This document shows positions 13,749-27,325 of a DNA stretch of 64,000 bases, piece by piece. Position 1 is the stretch's first letter. The number at the start of each line of letters is the position of its first letter. Below the pieces are notes generated by a model. It did no database searches, was not told the DNA's origin, and saw only the letters and a program-made list of their open reading frames with translations. This stretch comes from Phascolomyces articulosus (lineage: Eukaryota; Mucoromycota; Mucoromycetes; Mucorales; Lichtheimiaceae): positions 434,001-498,000 of the forward strand of contig JAIXMP010000018.1 of the NCBI GenBank assembly GCA_025677815.1, written 5' to 3'. The position numbers were made by a program, and so were the translations under genes.

Positions 13749-13967
13749 ATGAGCCGTGTGTTTAGAAAAAAGTTCTATTCTTTATTCAACCGCTTCTTTC
13801 GGCAAGGTACAACTATATACAGAAAAATAATAGACTGGATACTTATAGGGGTGAAAATAGCATTATGGTATGTATGGATGATATATTATACAATACAAAC
13901 GATGAGCAAATATCATTGGTATATGATTCAATATATGGTAATATCTTATATATTTATATATATTTAG
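13749..13967 (+). CDS. Possible small membrane protein (72 aa)
   Basis: Unrecognised 72-residue open frame. The first 25 residues are basic (MSRVFRKKFYSLFNRFFRQG). A hydrophobic, Trp/Tyr-rich stretch follows (WILIGVKIALWYVWMIYY) that could span a membrane, then another Tyr/Ile-rich tail. It is preceded by a CCAAT/TATA-like arrangement. Composition is skewed toward what AT-rich DNA encodes by chance, so a spurious frame is quite possible. Confidence 0.28.
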   Translation: MSRVFRKKFYSLFNRFFRQGTTIYRKIIDWILIGVKIALWYVWMIYYTIQTMSKYHWYMIQYMVISYIFIYI

Positions 13968-15261
13968 AATTACCCATCAATTGACGTATAAAACCCATGA
14001 TAGACATTGGGTCGGTTCATTGTAGTACATAGTTTTCTATATTTAAATAGCGCAGAGCCATTCACTATAAAATAGTGATGAAATTGTTGTAGGTATCTCT
14101 TGTCATTGGTCACTTGTCAAATTTCATCATAATTATTAACCTATTCATAGACGAGCAATACTTTGCAGGAAAATGGTTTTTTGACAGGGAGGAATCAAAT
14201 CAATAAAGTAGAAATATTCCCATGGACCAACATTGTTAGAGAAAATCCTTTGGAATTATAATGGAAATACATTCAATAGCAATAGTAATAAGAATTATCA
14301 GACAAAGAAATTCACTACATCCCAGACAGTTAACCTGATGATAGAGAGAACATGTCAATTGCTTGGCCAATATGTACGATAAAATTCTCATTTTATTTAA
14401 TTATAATAGCAGCTGTATTCTATAGTAGTAGAACTGGAGAAACAAAAAAGAATCTTGTTGGTATATTTACACTTTGAAAGAAGCTCTTGATTAAGTGCAA
14501 TTGGAGGATTGTTCCATAGTATTAATTCTTTTGGATGTACAAAAAGTACTTCAAAACTCACATTGCCAAATCCTGGATGGCATCATGATGTAAATGTATA
14601 CCATCAAGAACACCAGCTTCAAAAATAACAAAGTCATGACATTATCAGAGAAGAAGAAGACAATCAAATTATTAGGCTATAAATACGTTATCAGAGAGAG
14701 ATCAAATGTTTCGAATCGCAAGGTTATTTTCTTTGTGCAAGAATGACAGACACTACCATTATTCACAATTATAAATTCTAGCAACCCATCTTTTGTTAAA
14801 TGAATTCAGGACGTAGTTATATATATGTAATATTGATAAAATGGGTTCGAGCGTGATCTTACCGAAAAACCAGGGTCTATTGAAGTGTCAAAAGTTATAA
14901 TAAAACGGTATGCAACAACAACCATAAATATCAGTCATTTTGCATTGTAGCGTTTTCTTACCCTTCTGATCCAGGACTATCACAGGAACAGCAAATCTTG
15001 CACTAGTCCACTGCTTTATTTATATATATTTTTTGTCGACTGATTTATTATTTTCATTTACATATAATACAGCTATTTATTTTATTTATTCAAAAAAAAA
15101 AAATAACAGATAATGATATGTAGTAATAATGTAACGGAAAAAGCGGTGGAAACTAAATAATATTTGCTATCAATAATTTGTATATAGAAGAAAATAGTAT
15201 AACAATATTATGTGTTTTTATACAGCAGAAAAACAAACGTTTTTATCATTAATGGGAATGA
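13968..15261. other. Intergenic, no gene recognised
   Basis: About 1.3 kb of AT-rich sequence with stops in all frames at short spacing. It includes the probable 3' UTR of the F-box gene to its right. No repeat or family resemblance was recognised. Confidence 0.5.
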
Positions 15262-17899
15262 TTATAAATTTGGGGAGTCTTTATAGACTTCATTTACATA
15301 ATTATATCCTGTTTGTAATCCATGATCACAACCACATTCTATGCAAAACACTCCGTTGTATAGAATTCTGTCGCCATGTGGACTATTGGTATCATGATTC
15401 TCCGGATTAGTGTTGCTGTCGTCCCTGTCATAGTTATCATCATCATCAATATTGTTATCGTAATTGCTTTCAGGTTCCTGGATCGAATACAATTTGTGCA
15501 AACATTTTATTTTATTGTTATCAATCGACGAAACGGATGAAGATGTTGGCTGCTTCCATCCATTCATAGCGAGTAATCCATAAATATACACAATAAAAGG
15601 ACGATCCATTTGATGTTCTTGGAATAATCGGAATAATCTTGGCTTATCGAAACCTTTTCCTAGGCTTTTTCCATAATCGAATATTTTGAGAACTTCTACG
15701 CGCGGTAATGATGCAAGTGCTTTTAACTCCTTTTCATGTACAGGACGAGTGGGTGAGTGAATCTCCAAAGTATGTATATTTGAATACTTCATGCTATCTA
15801 GAAATGTCATTAATTGTTCATTATTAAATATCACAGCTGAAATATCAAGCTTGCGAAGGGATATACATGTGCCAATGCATGTCAGCACATTCATTGTTAG
15901 TTGATCCACAGGATATAAATAACTATAGTTAATATAGAGTGACCAAAGACTTTTCGTTTGTTCAAATAATGCAAGTGCTCCGCTGGGTGTTGCTGATTTG
16001 TATATTTTGTCAAGATTTGGTGCTGGTGATTCGAGTTCAGCAGTATCGCTGCTGCTGTGATCTTCTTTCATATCGTCCCTGGGATCCACATTTCCTAGGG
16101 GGAGACTGAGGTATGTAAGCATCGGCAGTTTTCCAAGAGCTTCGTATAGGTGGTCACTCCATACATAATCAGAGCCTCCAAAATGTACAGTTTGGAGAGC
16201 AGGGCAAGCTAATAATAATTGAGAAAGCACTCTAGGGCTAGGTGTGACGGTTCCTAAGAACGGTGTAAGATAAAGTACTTGTAAATTGGGTGCACCAAGT
16301 TCTGCCAACACAGCGAATGTTTTCTGTGTAGAAAGAATATTATCATAGTGTATTTCCAGATATTCTAAGGTATAATAACTTCTTTTTAAAATTAATGCGT
16401 AAAGGCGGTCAAAGTTTGTAGGATCCAAGCAGTCATAAAGGTTCAATAATAATGATTTCATTCCAGTCATAGTTGAATATTCATCTTGGGATCGTGAATA
16501 AGTAATGGAAAATTGATCTTTATCCCAATAGTTGCGTGAAAGTTCCAAGCACTGTAGCTGTGGAAGATATTCATATATAACTTTTATCGAGTTGGTACAA
16601 ATTTCATTGCATAGGCGAAGCGATATCAAGGAAGGTGTTTTTTTGAGAATCTGTATCAAGGTACCGTAATCCACAGGACACGCCAAGTAGATATCAATTG
16701 GAAACCAGCTTGATGAGGTCAACGAGGTTTTGATATCATGCTGGAAATCGAGAGGATTACCATCGGAACTGAAGGTAATGGTTTGAATATTATTACATAT
16801 CTGTATTGCATCAGTCAACATCTTATTGTAGTCAAACTGCTTGTAGTCGTATTTTTCTGGACGGTGAATCAATTTCAATTTTCTGATTGAATCCTTGTTA
16901 AGTGTTAAAACACTTCGCCATTCATAGTTACTGTCAAGAGGATTTATTTCTTAGAAAAAAAAAGTATCTTATTCAGTGGATCGATATTTAAAACAATCCC
17001 AAGTGATAATGAATTTATTAATCCGTCTCGTCCCCTCTCTTTCCCTTTATCCGAGAATATTTACCCAATATCTCCACTTTGTTCCAATTATTTTGGATAA
17101 GATGTTGAAGCATAGTTTCCGTTCCAAATAAAGTATCTATATCCAATTTAACAGTTTTAACATGAGTGGGCTGAATATGCCGTAAAAACTGAGTTAAATA
17201 GCGATAATTATATTTTGACAATTCATGGTGATCTGAGGAAACATCAACACATGATCCTACTTCTTCCCATTCTTGAAGAATAAACTTGTACCAAAACCGA
17301 CATGTGAGTGCCCATTGACCAAGTGTTTGCAACGGTAACAAGGATAAGATTTTGGAAAGAACCTCGTAGGGTAATTGTTGCAGGAGCATTTTTTGGTTTT
17401 CACCACCCATTGCTTTCATCCAATGATCGTATTGTTTCATCAACAGTTTCTTTTGTTCTGGAAATATTTGTTTTGAGATAGTATCAGCCCCTTTCTTGTA
17501 AGTATAGGTAACTTGTTGTGGTTTGTTTTGTCTAAGGAAAACATTCGCTTTAACCCAATACGTATCTGGACGAGACGATAGTTGTTGTTTATGGTCATTG
17601 TCCTCTACTTGGGTACAATCGTCAAGTGCTTCTTGATATTTCTGGGACTTTTCATAAGCAACAGCTCGATGTAACAAAACAATAGATTGGAGATCTCTGT
17701 GGAGAGCTTTCAATGATTTGGTGTAGAATTCAATCGCTCGTGTATAGTCTTGTGCTTCATAGGCTCGCTTTCCTTGATCAAATGCGTTTTGGGTGTCAGT
17801 AAGATCCAAATGAGTTGATTGCAAATGTATATATGGATCCTCATATAATACAGCGAAAGGACTTGTTTGGAATTGTGCAGTGGCTATTGTTGTTGTCAT
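15262..17899 (-). CDS. TPR/F-box/leucine-rich-repeat protein, copy A (intact)
   Basis: Exons 17899-17065 and 16949-15262 give 840 residues. Residues about 37-145 are TPR-like (AFDQGKRAYEAQDYTRAIEF, later ALDDCTQ). An F-box lies at about 175-210 (LPYEVLSKILSLLPL then ALTCRFWYKFI). The rest is leucine-rich-repeat-like (LEYLEIHYDN, LGAPNLQVLYL, CPALQTVHF). This order is that of Dia2 of budding yeast and Pof3 of fission yeast, substrate receptors of SCF ubiquitin ligases; substrate and role here are unknown. The phase-1 intron falls just after the first LRR-like segment. The start at 17899 is chosen because both relatives begin at the equivalent place. Before the C-terminus is an acidic Asp/Asn stretch, then FCIECGCDHG. 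Confidence 0.9.
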
Positions 17900-18462
17900 G
17901 ATAGGAAAAAAAAAGTGGCGTGTTACTTGTAAAAAAAAGCGTGGGGACAGTAAAAAAAATAAGGTTTTATGACCCAGCTGCATGGATACGAAACAAAGAT
18001 GCGAGTGGAAACTATTCAATTTGATGCACAGTGTACTATTAAAATAATATGTTTTTTTGTTATAGTATTCAGGTCCACCATTATGTTGCCATTGTTTTCA
18101 AAGCTGTCAAACGTAAAATAAGATCGCTTGCATTATTTTTTTTCAGTATAAAACTTTATGTACAATCGGTATACAAATCTTTTTACTGTCATGGTGATCC
18201 TTTTTTTTGATTTATTCAATCGTTATTCAAATGTCATTACGCAAGAAAAAAGAGAGAGATATTTTAATAAAAAATATACTACACGCACGTTCAAGTTGAA
18301 CGCAATTTTTATAATATACCCTTTGTTACTATATACAACTAAATGTTTTGGTCTGTGCACGTTATTATTATTTTCCTTAATTGCCACCATTAATAAAAAA
18401 GACATTTATAAACAGTTTGAAACGAAATGTGAAAGTTTATAGTGTCAACATTAACATTTTAT

Positions 18463-18578
18463 TATTATTTAAAATAATAGAGAATATTACCATTATTATA
18501 AAATAGTAATAGTTTTTTTTTATTATTTAAAATAATAAAGACTATTACCATTATTATAAAATAATAATAGGTTTTTTT
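18463..18578. repeat. 58-bp direct tandem duplication
   Basis: Two adjacent copies, starting at 18463 and 18521, of an AT-rich unit that begins TATTATTTAAAATAATA and contains TATTACCATTATTATAAAAT. They differ at a few positions. Each unit is itself partly palindromic (ATTATTTAAAATAAT). Confidence 0.85.
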
Positions 18579-18699
18579 TTTATCATTTTCTTATTTGATT
18601 ATTTTCTTCATTTTGCAGATGAAGAAAAAAAATGCCACAAAAAAAAGAAGAAACTTCCAAGAGCTTAACGAAAAGCTTACATAGGCCAACTGTTTGCGA

Positions 18700-18767
18700 A
18701 AGAGGATAGAGGGCATAAGGCTGTCCTCCTCTTTACTCCAGGGACAATCGCCGTCATGGATCCCTGG
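18700..18767. other. GC-rich segment with two potential stem-loops
   Basis: In otherwise AT-rich DNA, AAGAGGA (18700) can pair with TCCTCTT (18727), and CCAGGGA (18738) pairs perfectly with TCCCTGG (18761). A structured RNA or an element remnant are possibilities. No known RNA family was recognised. Confidence 0.3.
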
Positions 18768-19311
18768 CCAGGATAAAGAGAAAAAAAAAAAAGAGAGAAA
18801 AAGAAAATGGCGAAATCAGAGGTCTTTTATATCATTTTTTCTTAAGTGACTGTTTTCAATTCTGATGTTGAATTTCAATTGCTGCGGCAGGCAATAGCTT
18901 TTATATATAAAAAATAAGGTGTATGAATAAGAACTTGAAGAGGATGTTAATTTAAAAGAAAAGATGAACTGTAAAGAAGTACAAATATGGTACCTTGGTG
19001 GTCTTGCATAAATTTTATATATTTCTCAGTCTCAGCCAAATTTGTTTCACATCAAGCTCCGATGGGAAGCACAGACCTTCAGCCCCCTTATTATATATTT
19101 TGGTTCAAGTATCTTTCAGGTACAAAATTCAGTATGATACTAATGTCATATGATGGGCCTTTGTTACTATAGGGGGACCGAATATTTGAAAATGATTGTT
19201 AGCAGGAGAAAGTGTGAACCGTAATTTGAGATACTGACATCAACACGAATATATTTTGCATCATAATACAATTGTTGCAAAAAGTTTTGAAGGTTGTGTT
19301 TTTATCAAATA

Positions 19312-22012
19312 TTATTCTATTATTGATAATCTTTGATGATAATCACTAAAGACATCTTTCACATCATCATATCCTATGTATATTCCATAATCAAATTGAA
19401 ATTCTTTGCGGTATACTATTGTACGTTTTATATTAACTTTTCGCTATTGTCATTATTATCACAATGAAAAAAAAAAACCACCAAACCAAAAATAAAAAGC
19501 CATAATCATCATCTTTTTTGTTATCTTTATTATTGCTTTCATAATCATCAGTAATATCATTTTCATCCTCTGTATAGTCTCTCGTCGTAATTGGAATTTG
19601 ATTTCCGGATCAAATAATATATTTCGTACAAGCACTTGAATTTAATTTCTGATTGGTTAAAAATCCTGACTACAGAAGATGTTGATGACCGAGTTTTCCA
19701 TCCGTTCAAAATGACCCATGAATTCGATATCATTGTAACATAAAAGGGTGAGCTCCTTGGTGTTCTCGGAATAACCGTAACAATGTTTTTTTTTGTCAAG
19801 TGTTTTTCCAAGTATTCTTCCATGGTCACAGATCTTTAATGATTCAAGGTGTGGTAACAATACAAACGCTTTCAATTCTTTTTCGTCCATCGGTTGCGTC
19901 GGTGCCCGTATCTTTAATGTATGTATGTTGGAACATTTTATGCTCTCCAAAATTATCATCCGTTATTTATTGTCAAATTTCATACTAGATACATCAAGCT
20001 TGCAAAGAGATGAACATTTTCCGGTATATGTTGCTGTGTCCATCGCTGTTTGATCCACATGATAAGGATAACTACAATCGATATGGAGTGACCAAAGACT
20101 TTTGGTTTGCTCAAATAACCCAGCCGCTCCTTTTGGTGTTTCTGGTTTGTATATTTCATTGTTATAACATGCTTCAACTAATTGGACGCTGTTGTTGTTA
20201 CCATTACTGTTTTGAGCTTCATCTATAGCATGATTCGCATTGTGTACAAGATAGAGCTGTGAAAGATGTTGTAGTTTTCCAAGCACTTGGTAAATACAGT
20301 TACCCCAAAGATTAAAACATTTGAGTTTTATATAATGGAGACGAGGACAAGCCAGCAGCAATCGAGAAAGCACATTAGGGCTAGGCGTTCTATCATCAGT
20401 CTCTGGAACGATACAAAGTTCTTGCAGGTTCGGAGCACCGCATTCTGCCAACACGGCTAATCCCTTCCGAGTGAAACAGGTATCTTCATCCCATATCTCC
20501 AGATATTCTAGGCTTTGGTAACTTCTCTTCATGAACATTTCAAGTATAGGATCAAGGACGGTATAAGTGCTCTTATCGTAGAAAAAATCTCAGTGATAAT
20601 GATTTCAATCCAGCCTTTGTTGAAGGTTCTTCATGTCGTGCTCATATATAGTTAGCCCATATAAATCCGTTATTATAGTTGTGTGAAAACCTCAAAGACT
20701 CCAGGTGTTATTATCCACCATATAAAGTGTTTTCAAAGATGGTATTCTTTTGAGAAGTTGAATCAGAGAATCAGGAGTCATTGCATATGAAAAATTGAGA
20801 TTGGTTGGATACCAATTAAATGGAGTCAATGAAGGTTTGATATATTCGAAATCAGCTCCTCCTTCAATCATAAAAGTGATAGTATGCATATTATGACACA
20901 TTCGTACCGTATCGGTCAATCCTTGTCCATGATTAAAACCGCCGTTATTGGTATTATGATTCAAGTTCAATTTCTTCAACAATTCCTTATTCAGTTGTAT
21001 AATATCCAGTAATTGTTGATTACTAAGAGGGTGTATTTCTAAAAAAAAAAAAAAAAAAAAAAAAAAGACTCTTATAATATGAGTATCTTCATGCATGAAA
21101 CCCTATCCAAGTGGATGGATCCTTTCCCTCAAACACTTACCTAATGTTTTAATTTTACTCCAACTGTACTGGATGAGAATTCTGAATACGATGCCTGAAA
21201 TACTTCCAGTATTTTAAAGTCATATATATCGATCGGATCCTCTGGCTCTTGACATTCTCATGCGTATCAAGTCTCAGAGCTTCAGTTTAACATTTTTAAC
21301 ATGGTCGGGTTGAACATGACATAAAAATTGGGTCAGAACGTCAGGATCCTTTGGTAGTCCATGATCTGCGGTAGCGTCTATAAATGATCCTATATAAGGC
21401 CATTCTTGTAAAACAAACTTGTACCAAGATTTACACGTAAATGCCAATTGGCCTAGTGATTTCAAGGGCAAGGGGATAGGATATAAGGTAATTGTCGCAC
21501 AAGCCCTTGGTTTTGATAATGGAACCCCTTCATCAAACGATCATATTGTTTCATCAGCTGCTTCCTTTGTTCTGGAAATCTTTGTTTTGAAATAACATCA
21601 GCTCTTGCCTTGTAAGTTAGGGCAGTTTGTAGTAGATTGCCTTGTCGAAAGAGAACGCTGGCTTTCACCCAATACGGGTCTGAACGAGGGGAGATTTGAT
21701 ATTATTGATCGTCATTTTCTACTCAAGTACAATCGTTAAGTACTTTTTGGTATTGCTGGGATTTCTCATAGGCAACGGCGCGATGGAATAAAATGACAGT
21801 GTGCGGATCTTGGTGTAAGGCATTGGGTGCTTTGGTGTAGAATTCAATTGCGTGTGCGTAAGTATGTGCTGCGTAAGTATGTTTTCTTTGATTAAATGCG
21901 TCATGGACAAGTGTGAGATCTAATTGGGTTGATGTGAATTGAGTATATGGATCTTGGTATGACGCTGAGAAAGAGCTAGTTTGAAATTGGGCAGTAGTTG
22001 TGATTGCTGCCA
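19312..22012 (-). pseudogene. Decayed TPR/F-box/LRR gene, copy B
   Basis: Collinear with copy A along its whole length but broken. The start at 22012 opens a TPR region like copy A (AHAIEFYTKAPNALH, FHRAVAYEKSQQYQ). A TGA follows where copy A has Gln, and a TAA six codons later matters equally. The frame resumes (LFRQGNLLQTALTYKARADV), then loses part of the F-box by deletion and frameshift near 21475. The remaining F-box half is SLGQLAFTCKSWYKFVLQEW. After the intron position, EIHPLSNQQLLDIIQLNK begins the LRR part. That part has a deletion or frameshift around 20690, a TAA near 19963 (Gln in copy A), and a shift near 19800. The last conserved stretch (IVYRKEFQFDYGIYIGYDDV) ends at 19312 and lacks the Cys pair of the intact copies. 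It is probably a tandem duplicate of copy A. At least three in-frame stops and several shifts make function unlikely. Confidence 0.88.
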
Positions 22013-25000
22013 TGATAAAAAAAAAAAAAAAAAGACGCGTTTCACAAAAGTAGAACATGGGCCCTTCATTTAGGCGCGTAGTAATTTTCCATTGTACCCC
22101 TTGGTATCATAGTCAATGAAGCATAAAAGAAATTGTTTATTGAAACTCAAAGTCTACTAATCCTTATCGACCCTATGGAAATATTGACGTTGTTATGCTA
22201 CTAATAATGAATGGGTTTCATATCAATAATAATAGGAATTATTTTATTTAAACTATATGGCTATCAATAATAGGTTTCCTTGTTAAAAAAAATATGCGGA
22301 ATACTTGAGAGAAACAATGATATACTTCTACTGGTATTTATTTCTTTAGTATCATTCCCCTTCCTCTTCTTTGATCATTAATTGCTTAGCTAGTTTAGTA
22401 GATGAGGGTATCCCCAAGTTTCCCTCGAGGGAAATGAAACTTCCCTGAAGGAATTCTTGATCATAAAGTTGAATTTGATTGGTTTGAATTTATGGAGTGA
22501 ACGCACAGCAAATGATGGCTAAATTCTTCCTGTTATGCATCCAATTTTAATAGCATGAAATCTTTGATTGGCAATTGACAAGCTCAGGCTTCTTTGCTCC
22601 TAATAATGGAATGATGGGATATATTCTTATACCTAATGTAAATCATCTTCCAACTATAAATGAATCACCATTTCTCACCTCCTCCTTATCAAAATGATTT
22701 ACAATTCGTTCTTTACAATATACTGCATGTAAGGCATTCAATGCGATTCTAGTTCCATAAGTTTTGAGAAAACTGTGCTATTATGTACGGTAATAATAGG
22801 GTATTCCATTATATACATAGATAATAGAAGGTAGAAGAATAGAGTATATCGAAAAATATACGTATAAAAAAAAGAGAATACATATTTATTATTAAATGAC
22901 AAAAGAGCAACCATATGCAAGAAAGATAAACCAAGGAAAATGTGGTGATAGGGGATATGCAATTGACATTGTTTTTTTTAATGTAATGATAATGATTTTC
23001 ATGTAGGAGAACGAATAGAAAGGGATGGTACTAAGAGAATTCATTAGTGTGGATTCTATGTTATTGCATTATTACACTGCTGTTGTGTACATTTACAACA
23101 CATTTCAATTGAGAAGCATAAATACTGATGTACATACCGCAAGTTCGGATTATATACAACAAACTATTTATATATAATAACAAAATTGAGTGTGTGTGAA
23201 CATAAATTACTTGCATTGTTCCTACATTTTATTGGGCGTAATTTTTTTTTAAAAAAAAAACAAGTGCTATAATATAAACTTTCTTTCTTTCTTCTTTTAT
23301 TCTTATATACAAAATAACATATATCATTTCTATATATAACGCATACTAATTGTATAAATAGTAGCTAATCATAAAAAAGGAAGAACGGATCATAACAGAG
23401 AGTGACATGCATGATACTCGAAAAAAGTAAAACGACGATCCCTCGAAATAAAATAAAAAAACGCCACATTATAGATAAAAAAATACCTCAGATCCAAAAG
23501 AAAGAAAAAGGGACCCTCCGTTCAATCCCTGCCTCCTCAAAAAATAGTTAATAAGAAAACTTTTATTGACCAATAATAAGTTTATATTTCTTCACACATA
23601 ATTCAACTCGCTTATTATTGTAAAAAACACACACACATCAAAATCCTGATAGAAAATGTTGCCATTATTTCAACCACTTTTCACACCTGTATTTTGTCTT
23701 TGGTGTCACATGAAAAAGAAAACCAACGTGTTTTTTGATAAGTTTATTGTTGTTGTTGTTGTTTTTTTTTTTTTGGCTGGAGGTTGATCACTTTATATAA
23801 ATATTTCACAAATAATTACTAATAAAGACTATCATGACGACGATACGATAGTATTGTTTCAAATTGTTTTGAACATGTCAAAGAAAAAAAGATTGGGTTT
23901 TTATTAGTCGTTATAGCAAACAACTTGTGCAGTCGTAAAAAAAAAAAAAAAAAGTACATGCAAAACGGAAAAATTGGGCGTTTTACTTTATTATTCTTAC
24001 TATACACATGATGGTATTCTCTTTTTTTTTTTTACAACACTTCATTGTAAAGAGGAGTGAGAAGAAAAACCCACAGCAGGCGGCAGAAGTAAGCAATAAG
24101 TAAATGTAAAGCAGGTAACAGCGTTTCGATATTTGACCCTACATAAAATGAATATATATATATAAAGAAATTCACTTTGTATATATGTACTAAACTGTTG
24201 GTGCAGCATGTGTATAAAAAAAAAGAAAGGAGTCAAGGATCACATAATAAACTATTGGGAACTTGTTAATAACTACTAAGCTTAGACAAGCTATCGTAAT
24301 TATATTATATTATATATATATAATCATTTTTTTTGAGGAGCATAATTATATGATTAACTTTGTTTTAGTTAAAAGCGAGTTAAAAACACTAAAAGATTGT
24401 TGGTTGTTGATTCCGTTACCTATCTTCTTCTTCCTCGGAAAAATCGGCATGGAATACCGGTGGTGTTTTTTTTGTGCTATGGTTAAGCCAAGTTATATAG
24501 TAATAACCGCAGACGATACAAACACAAAAAACATGTTTTTATTTTAGATCGACCCATCCAATCGTACCACTTTTTGATGATGAATGGTTTCTTCTTAACA
24601 TCATGGGTACACTTTTATAATCATAATAATAATAATGAACTATAATATATACAGAAAAAAAATTAGGAGGTGTTATAAAATAAGCAGGATAAGTTGTAGA
24701 AAACTTGGCATTGGTTTTTTTCAAGTTGGTTTTTTTTCGGCATGACATTCTTTCTCCGAATTATTTCTTTGTCATATTCATCATGAAAGGGCCTTCTTCT
24801 TTTGATGGTTTTTTTTTTTTTTGGTTTTGTTTTTCAATTGTCTAAAATAAGCCAATGATAAATATAAAATCATGGTTGTTGTTGGGGGGGGAAAGAGATT
24901 GACAGCAAATCCTTTTTTTTATTCATATAGGTAACACGAATAAAGATAGACCTACTCGAAGCGAGGGCCACACACTCACCCCATTTTAAATTACTATATA

Positions 25001-27325
25001 TATTTGCTTCACCTATTATTCCATTACATATATAAATCATCAGATTTTTTCTTATCCATATTCCATTCATTTCAAGGATAATGGGTTGGATTTCATTCTT
25101 AATATTATTATTAAATGAAAAATGATCAAGTTTTTTTTTCCCATTCAACAAAAAAAAACGCCCATTCGTTGGAAGTACAAGAAAGATAATTGTAAAACGA
25201 TAACTATATCGAATTGACTCTCAGAAATCGAGATTTGAAAACCATTTTTTACTGGAATTGGTTTGGGTCGCACGGTTTACAATCCATCTTTTTTATGATG
25301 AGAACTTAAAAATATTATATTATTAGAATGAGAAAAAAGGTTGTCAAGTTTTGGGGGTGGGAAGGGAATCATATCATTTAGGAAGAAGAAGGAAAAGGAG
25401 AAAAAGAGTAAGTGTAAAGGAGAATCAGTAAGGTCAGGTTTTGATTCATGGTATGACAAATAAGAAATTCTTTTTTTATGTTTGTGAGAGCCTGCATAAC
25501 GTGTATAAAATGAAACCCGTAATGCATTACATACATAATATGTTATTGATCTTTTTAAAAGAAGTATCTTCTATGTAGGTAGATACTGATATAGTCATAT
25601 TTTTTATAATATCCCATTCACATTACAACAATATTAATAGTAATTATATATCAACATTGGTTGTTAGCAATAAGTGGTACTTTTACTTAGTTCTGATGGA
25701 TAAAAGGGAGTGAAAGGGTTGTCGCTTGTTTGAAGGGGTCTTTTTTTTTCTTATGTACATTATAATAATGCACTATGTATATTATAGTTGTTAGTAGTAG
25801 TAGTGACTTATCTCAACTTGTCTTCTATATTACATAGGCAAAAGATATACATCAATGCGTTGAAAAAAAAAAAAAAAAGGATAAAAAGTGAACCTCCGTG
25901 ATGCTGTCCATTCCCTTATACTTCTTTTTGTACTATGAACATGTCAATAAAAAGGTATCACTTTTTGAATTCAATTGTTATCCTTAAAGGTACCCATTAC
26001 CCAATCCAACCCTTCTTATTATTATATATATCTCCCCCAATCTAAAACTAAAATAATCCACCCCTCTTCGAACAACTAAGCAAGTGGATGGCCTGGCCTT
26101 CATAGTGGCACCATGCCAACCCCTGTGTAACTTTAACTTGTTTGATTGCGAGACCATTTTGAAAAGTTTAAGAAAAGAAGTTGCTGCTGTCGGGTTATTA
26201 TTATTATTATTTATTATCTTAATTAGCATAGATTCATATATTACAACTTCAAGAAGAAGGGCCATTAATATTAGTACGTACTAGTTTATTATAAAAAATA
26301 AAGTGTGTACAAAATCTAACTTCATATTATAAATGTATTATATTATCTGGTACGACGACATGATAAAAAGGGTAGGACACATAATTCCTTCTATTAGTTA
26401 TACTCTTACACAATCCAACAACTTATACAATCACACACATTTGATAGAAGAATGATAATAATAACATGCGGTTATTAGTCTTAGTAGTTATAAAGCTCCT
26501 CTTCTTCTTATTACTTTTCAAGTAGTATGAGTAGGATATACATCTCCTATTATTATAATAATCAATCAATCAATCAACTAATTCGGAGTATATAAAATCA
26601 TTGTTGGTTGGGTTGAATTGGTTGGCGGGAAAGACTGTGGTTACAAGTTAAGATTTTTCTCTCTTCCCCCCATATATATATATATAATATGTTTCCCCCT
26701 CCCCTCCCCCCAAAAAAAGAACCCCTTTTGTTCTCTCCTAAACTCACATCCAAAAAAAGAGTTCACTAGACTGGTTAGACTGGCTTATGCATTTTCCTCT
26801 ATTTGACTAGTACCTTGCCTAGATGTGTGTATGTTGCGTGTTGGTGTGATGTGAGAAGGTGTTTTTTCGTTTTCTTCTTTTGGGAACCCTCGACTCGACT
26901 GTGTTGTATAATAATCATCATAACAATAATCTGTTATTATCATATCCATTGGATATATATAACGAAAAAGTTTATGTGGCGTTCCTTTTTTATAAAAAAA
27001 AACGTTTCTTTCACCTTTATTCATTCCTTTTTTTTTCCTTTTGATTTTTTGAAGGTTCTTCTTTTCTTTTTTCTTTTCTTTATTTAATTTCTATTTATTT
27101 ATTTATTTTTATTATAATCAATCATCATCATCATACTTCTCCTCTCCCTTTATTTTAATCATCCCCTCCCTTGAATAAAAACCTTCTTTTTTTTTTATCT
27201 ATCCAATCTATATTCATACCAACCATTTCCCTTTCTTCTTCTTCTTCTTCTTCTTCTTCTCCACTTTATTTTTAACAACAGCCACCATTTCTTTACAACA
27301 ATAATATCATCATCCAACACTCCAT
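22013..27325. other. Large AT-rich intergenic region
   Basis: About 5.3 kb without a recognised gene. It contains homopolymer A and T runs, short palindromes such as TTTCCCTCGAGGGAAA (22419-22434), a G run near 24884 and, at the right end, a pyrimidine-rich stretch with a CTT repeat (about 27233-27260). The last probably belongs to the leader of the gene at 27326. Open frames here are short and of low-complexity composition. Confidence 0.5.

Larger units (their letters stand above)
17900..19311. other. Intergenic region between F-box copies
   Basis: The promoter of copy A lies at the left. The region also holds a 58-bp tandem duplication (18463-18578) and a short GC-rich stretch with two potential stem-loops (18700-18767). 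The rest is AT-rich with no gene recognised. Confidence 0.5.

Noticed and set aside
22419..22434. 16-bp palindrome TTTCCCTCGAGGGAAA
   Set aside because: Perfect but short and isolated; one such palindrome is expected by chance in tens of kilobases searched by eye.
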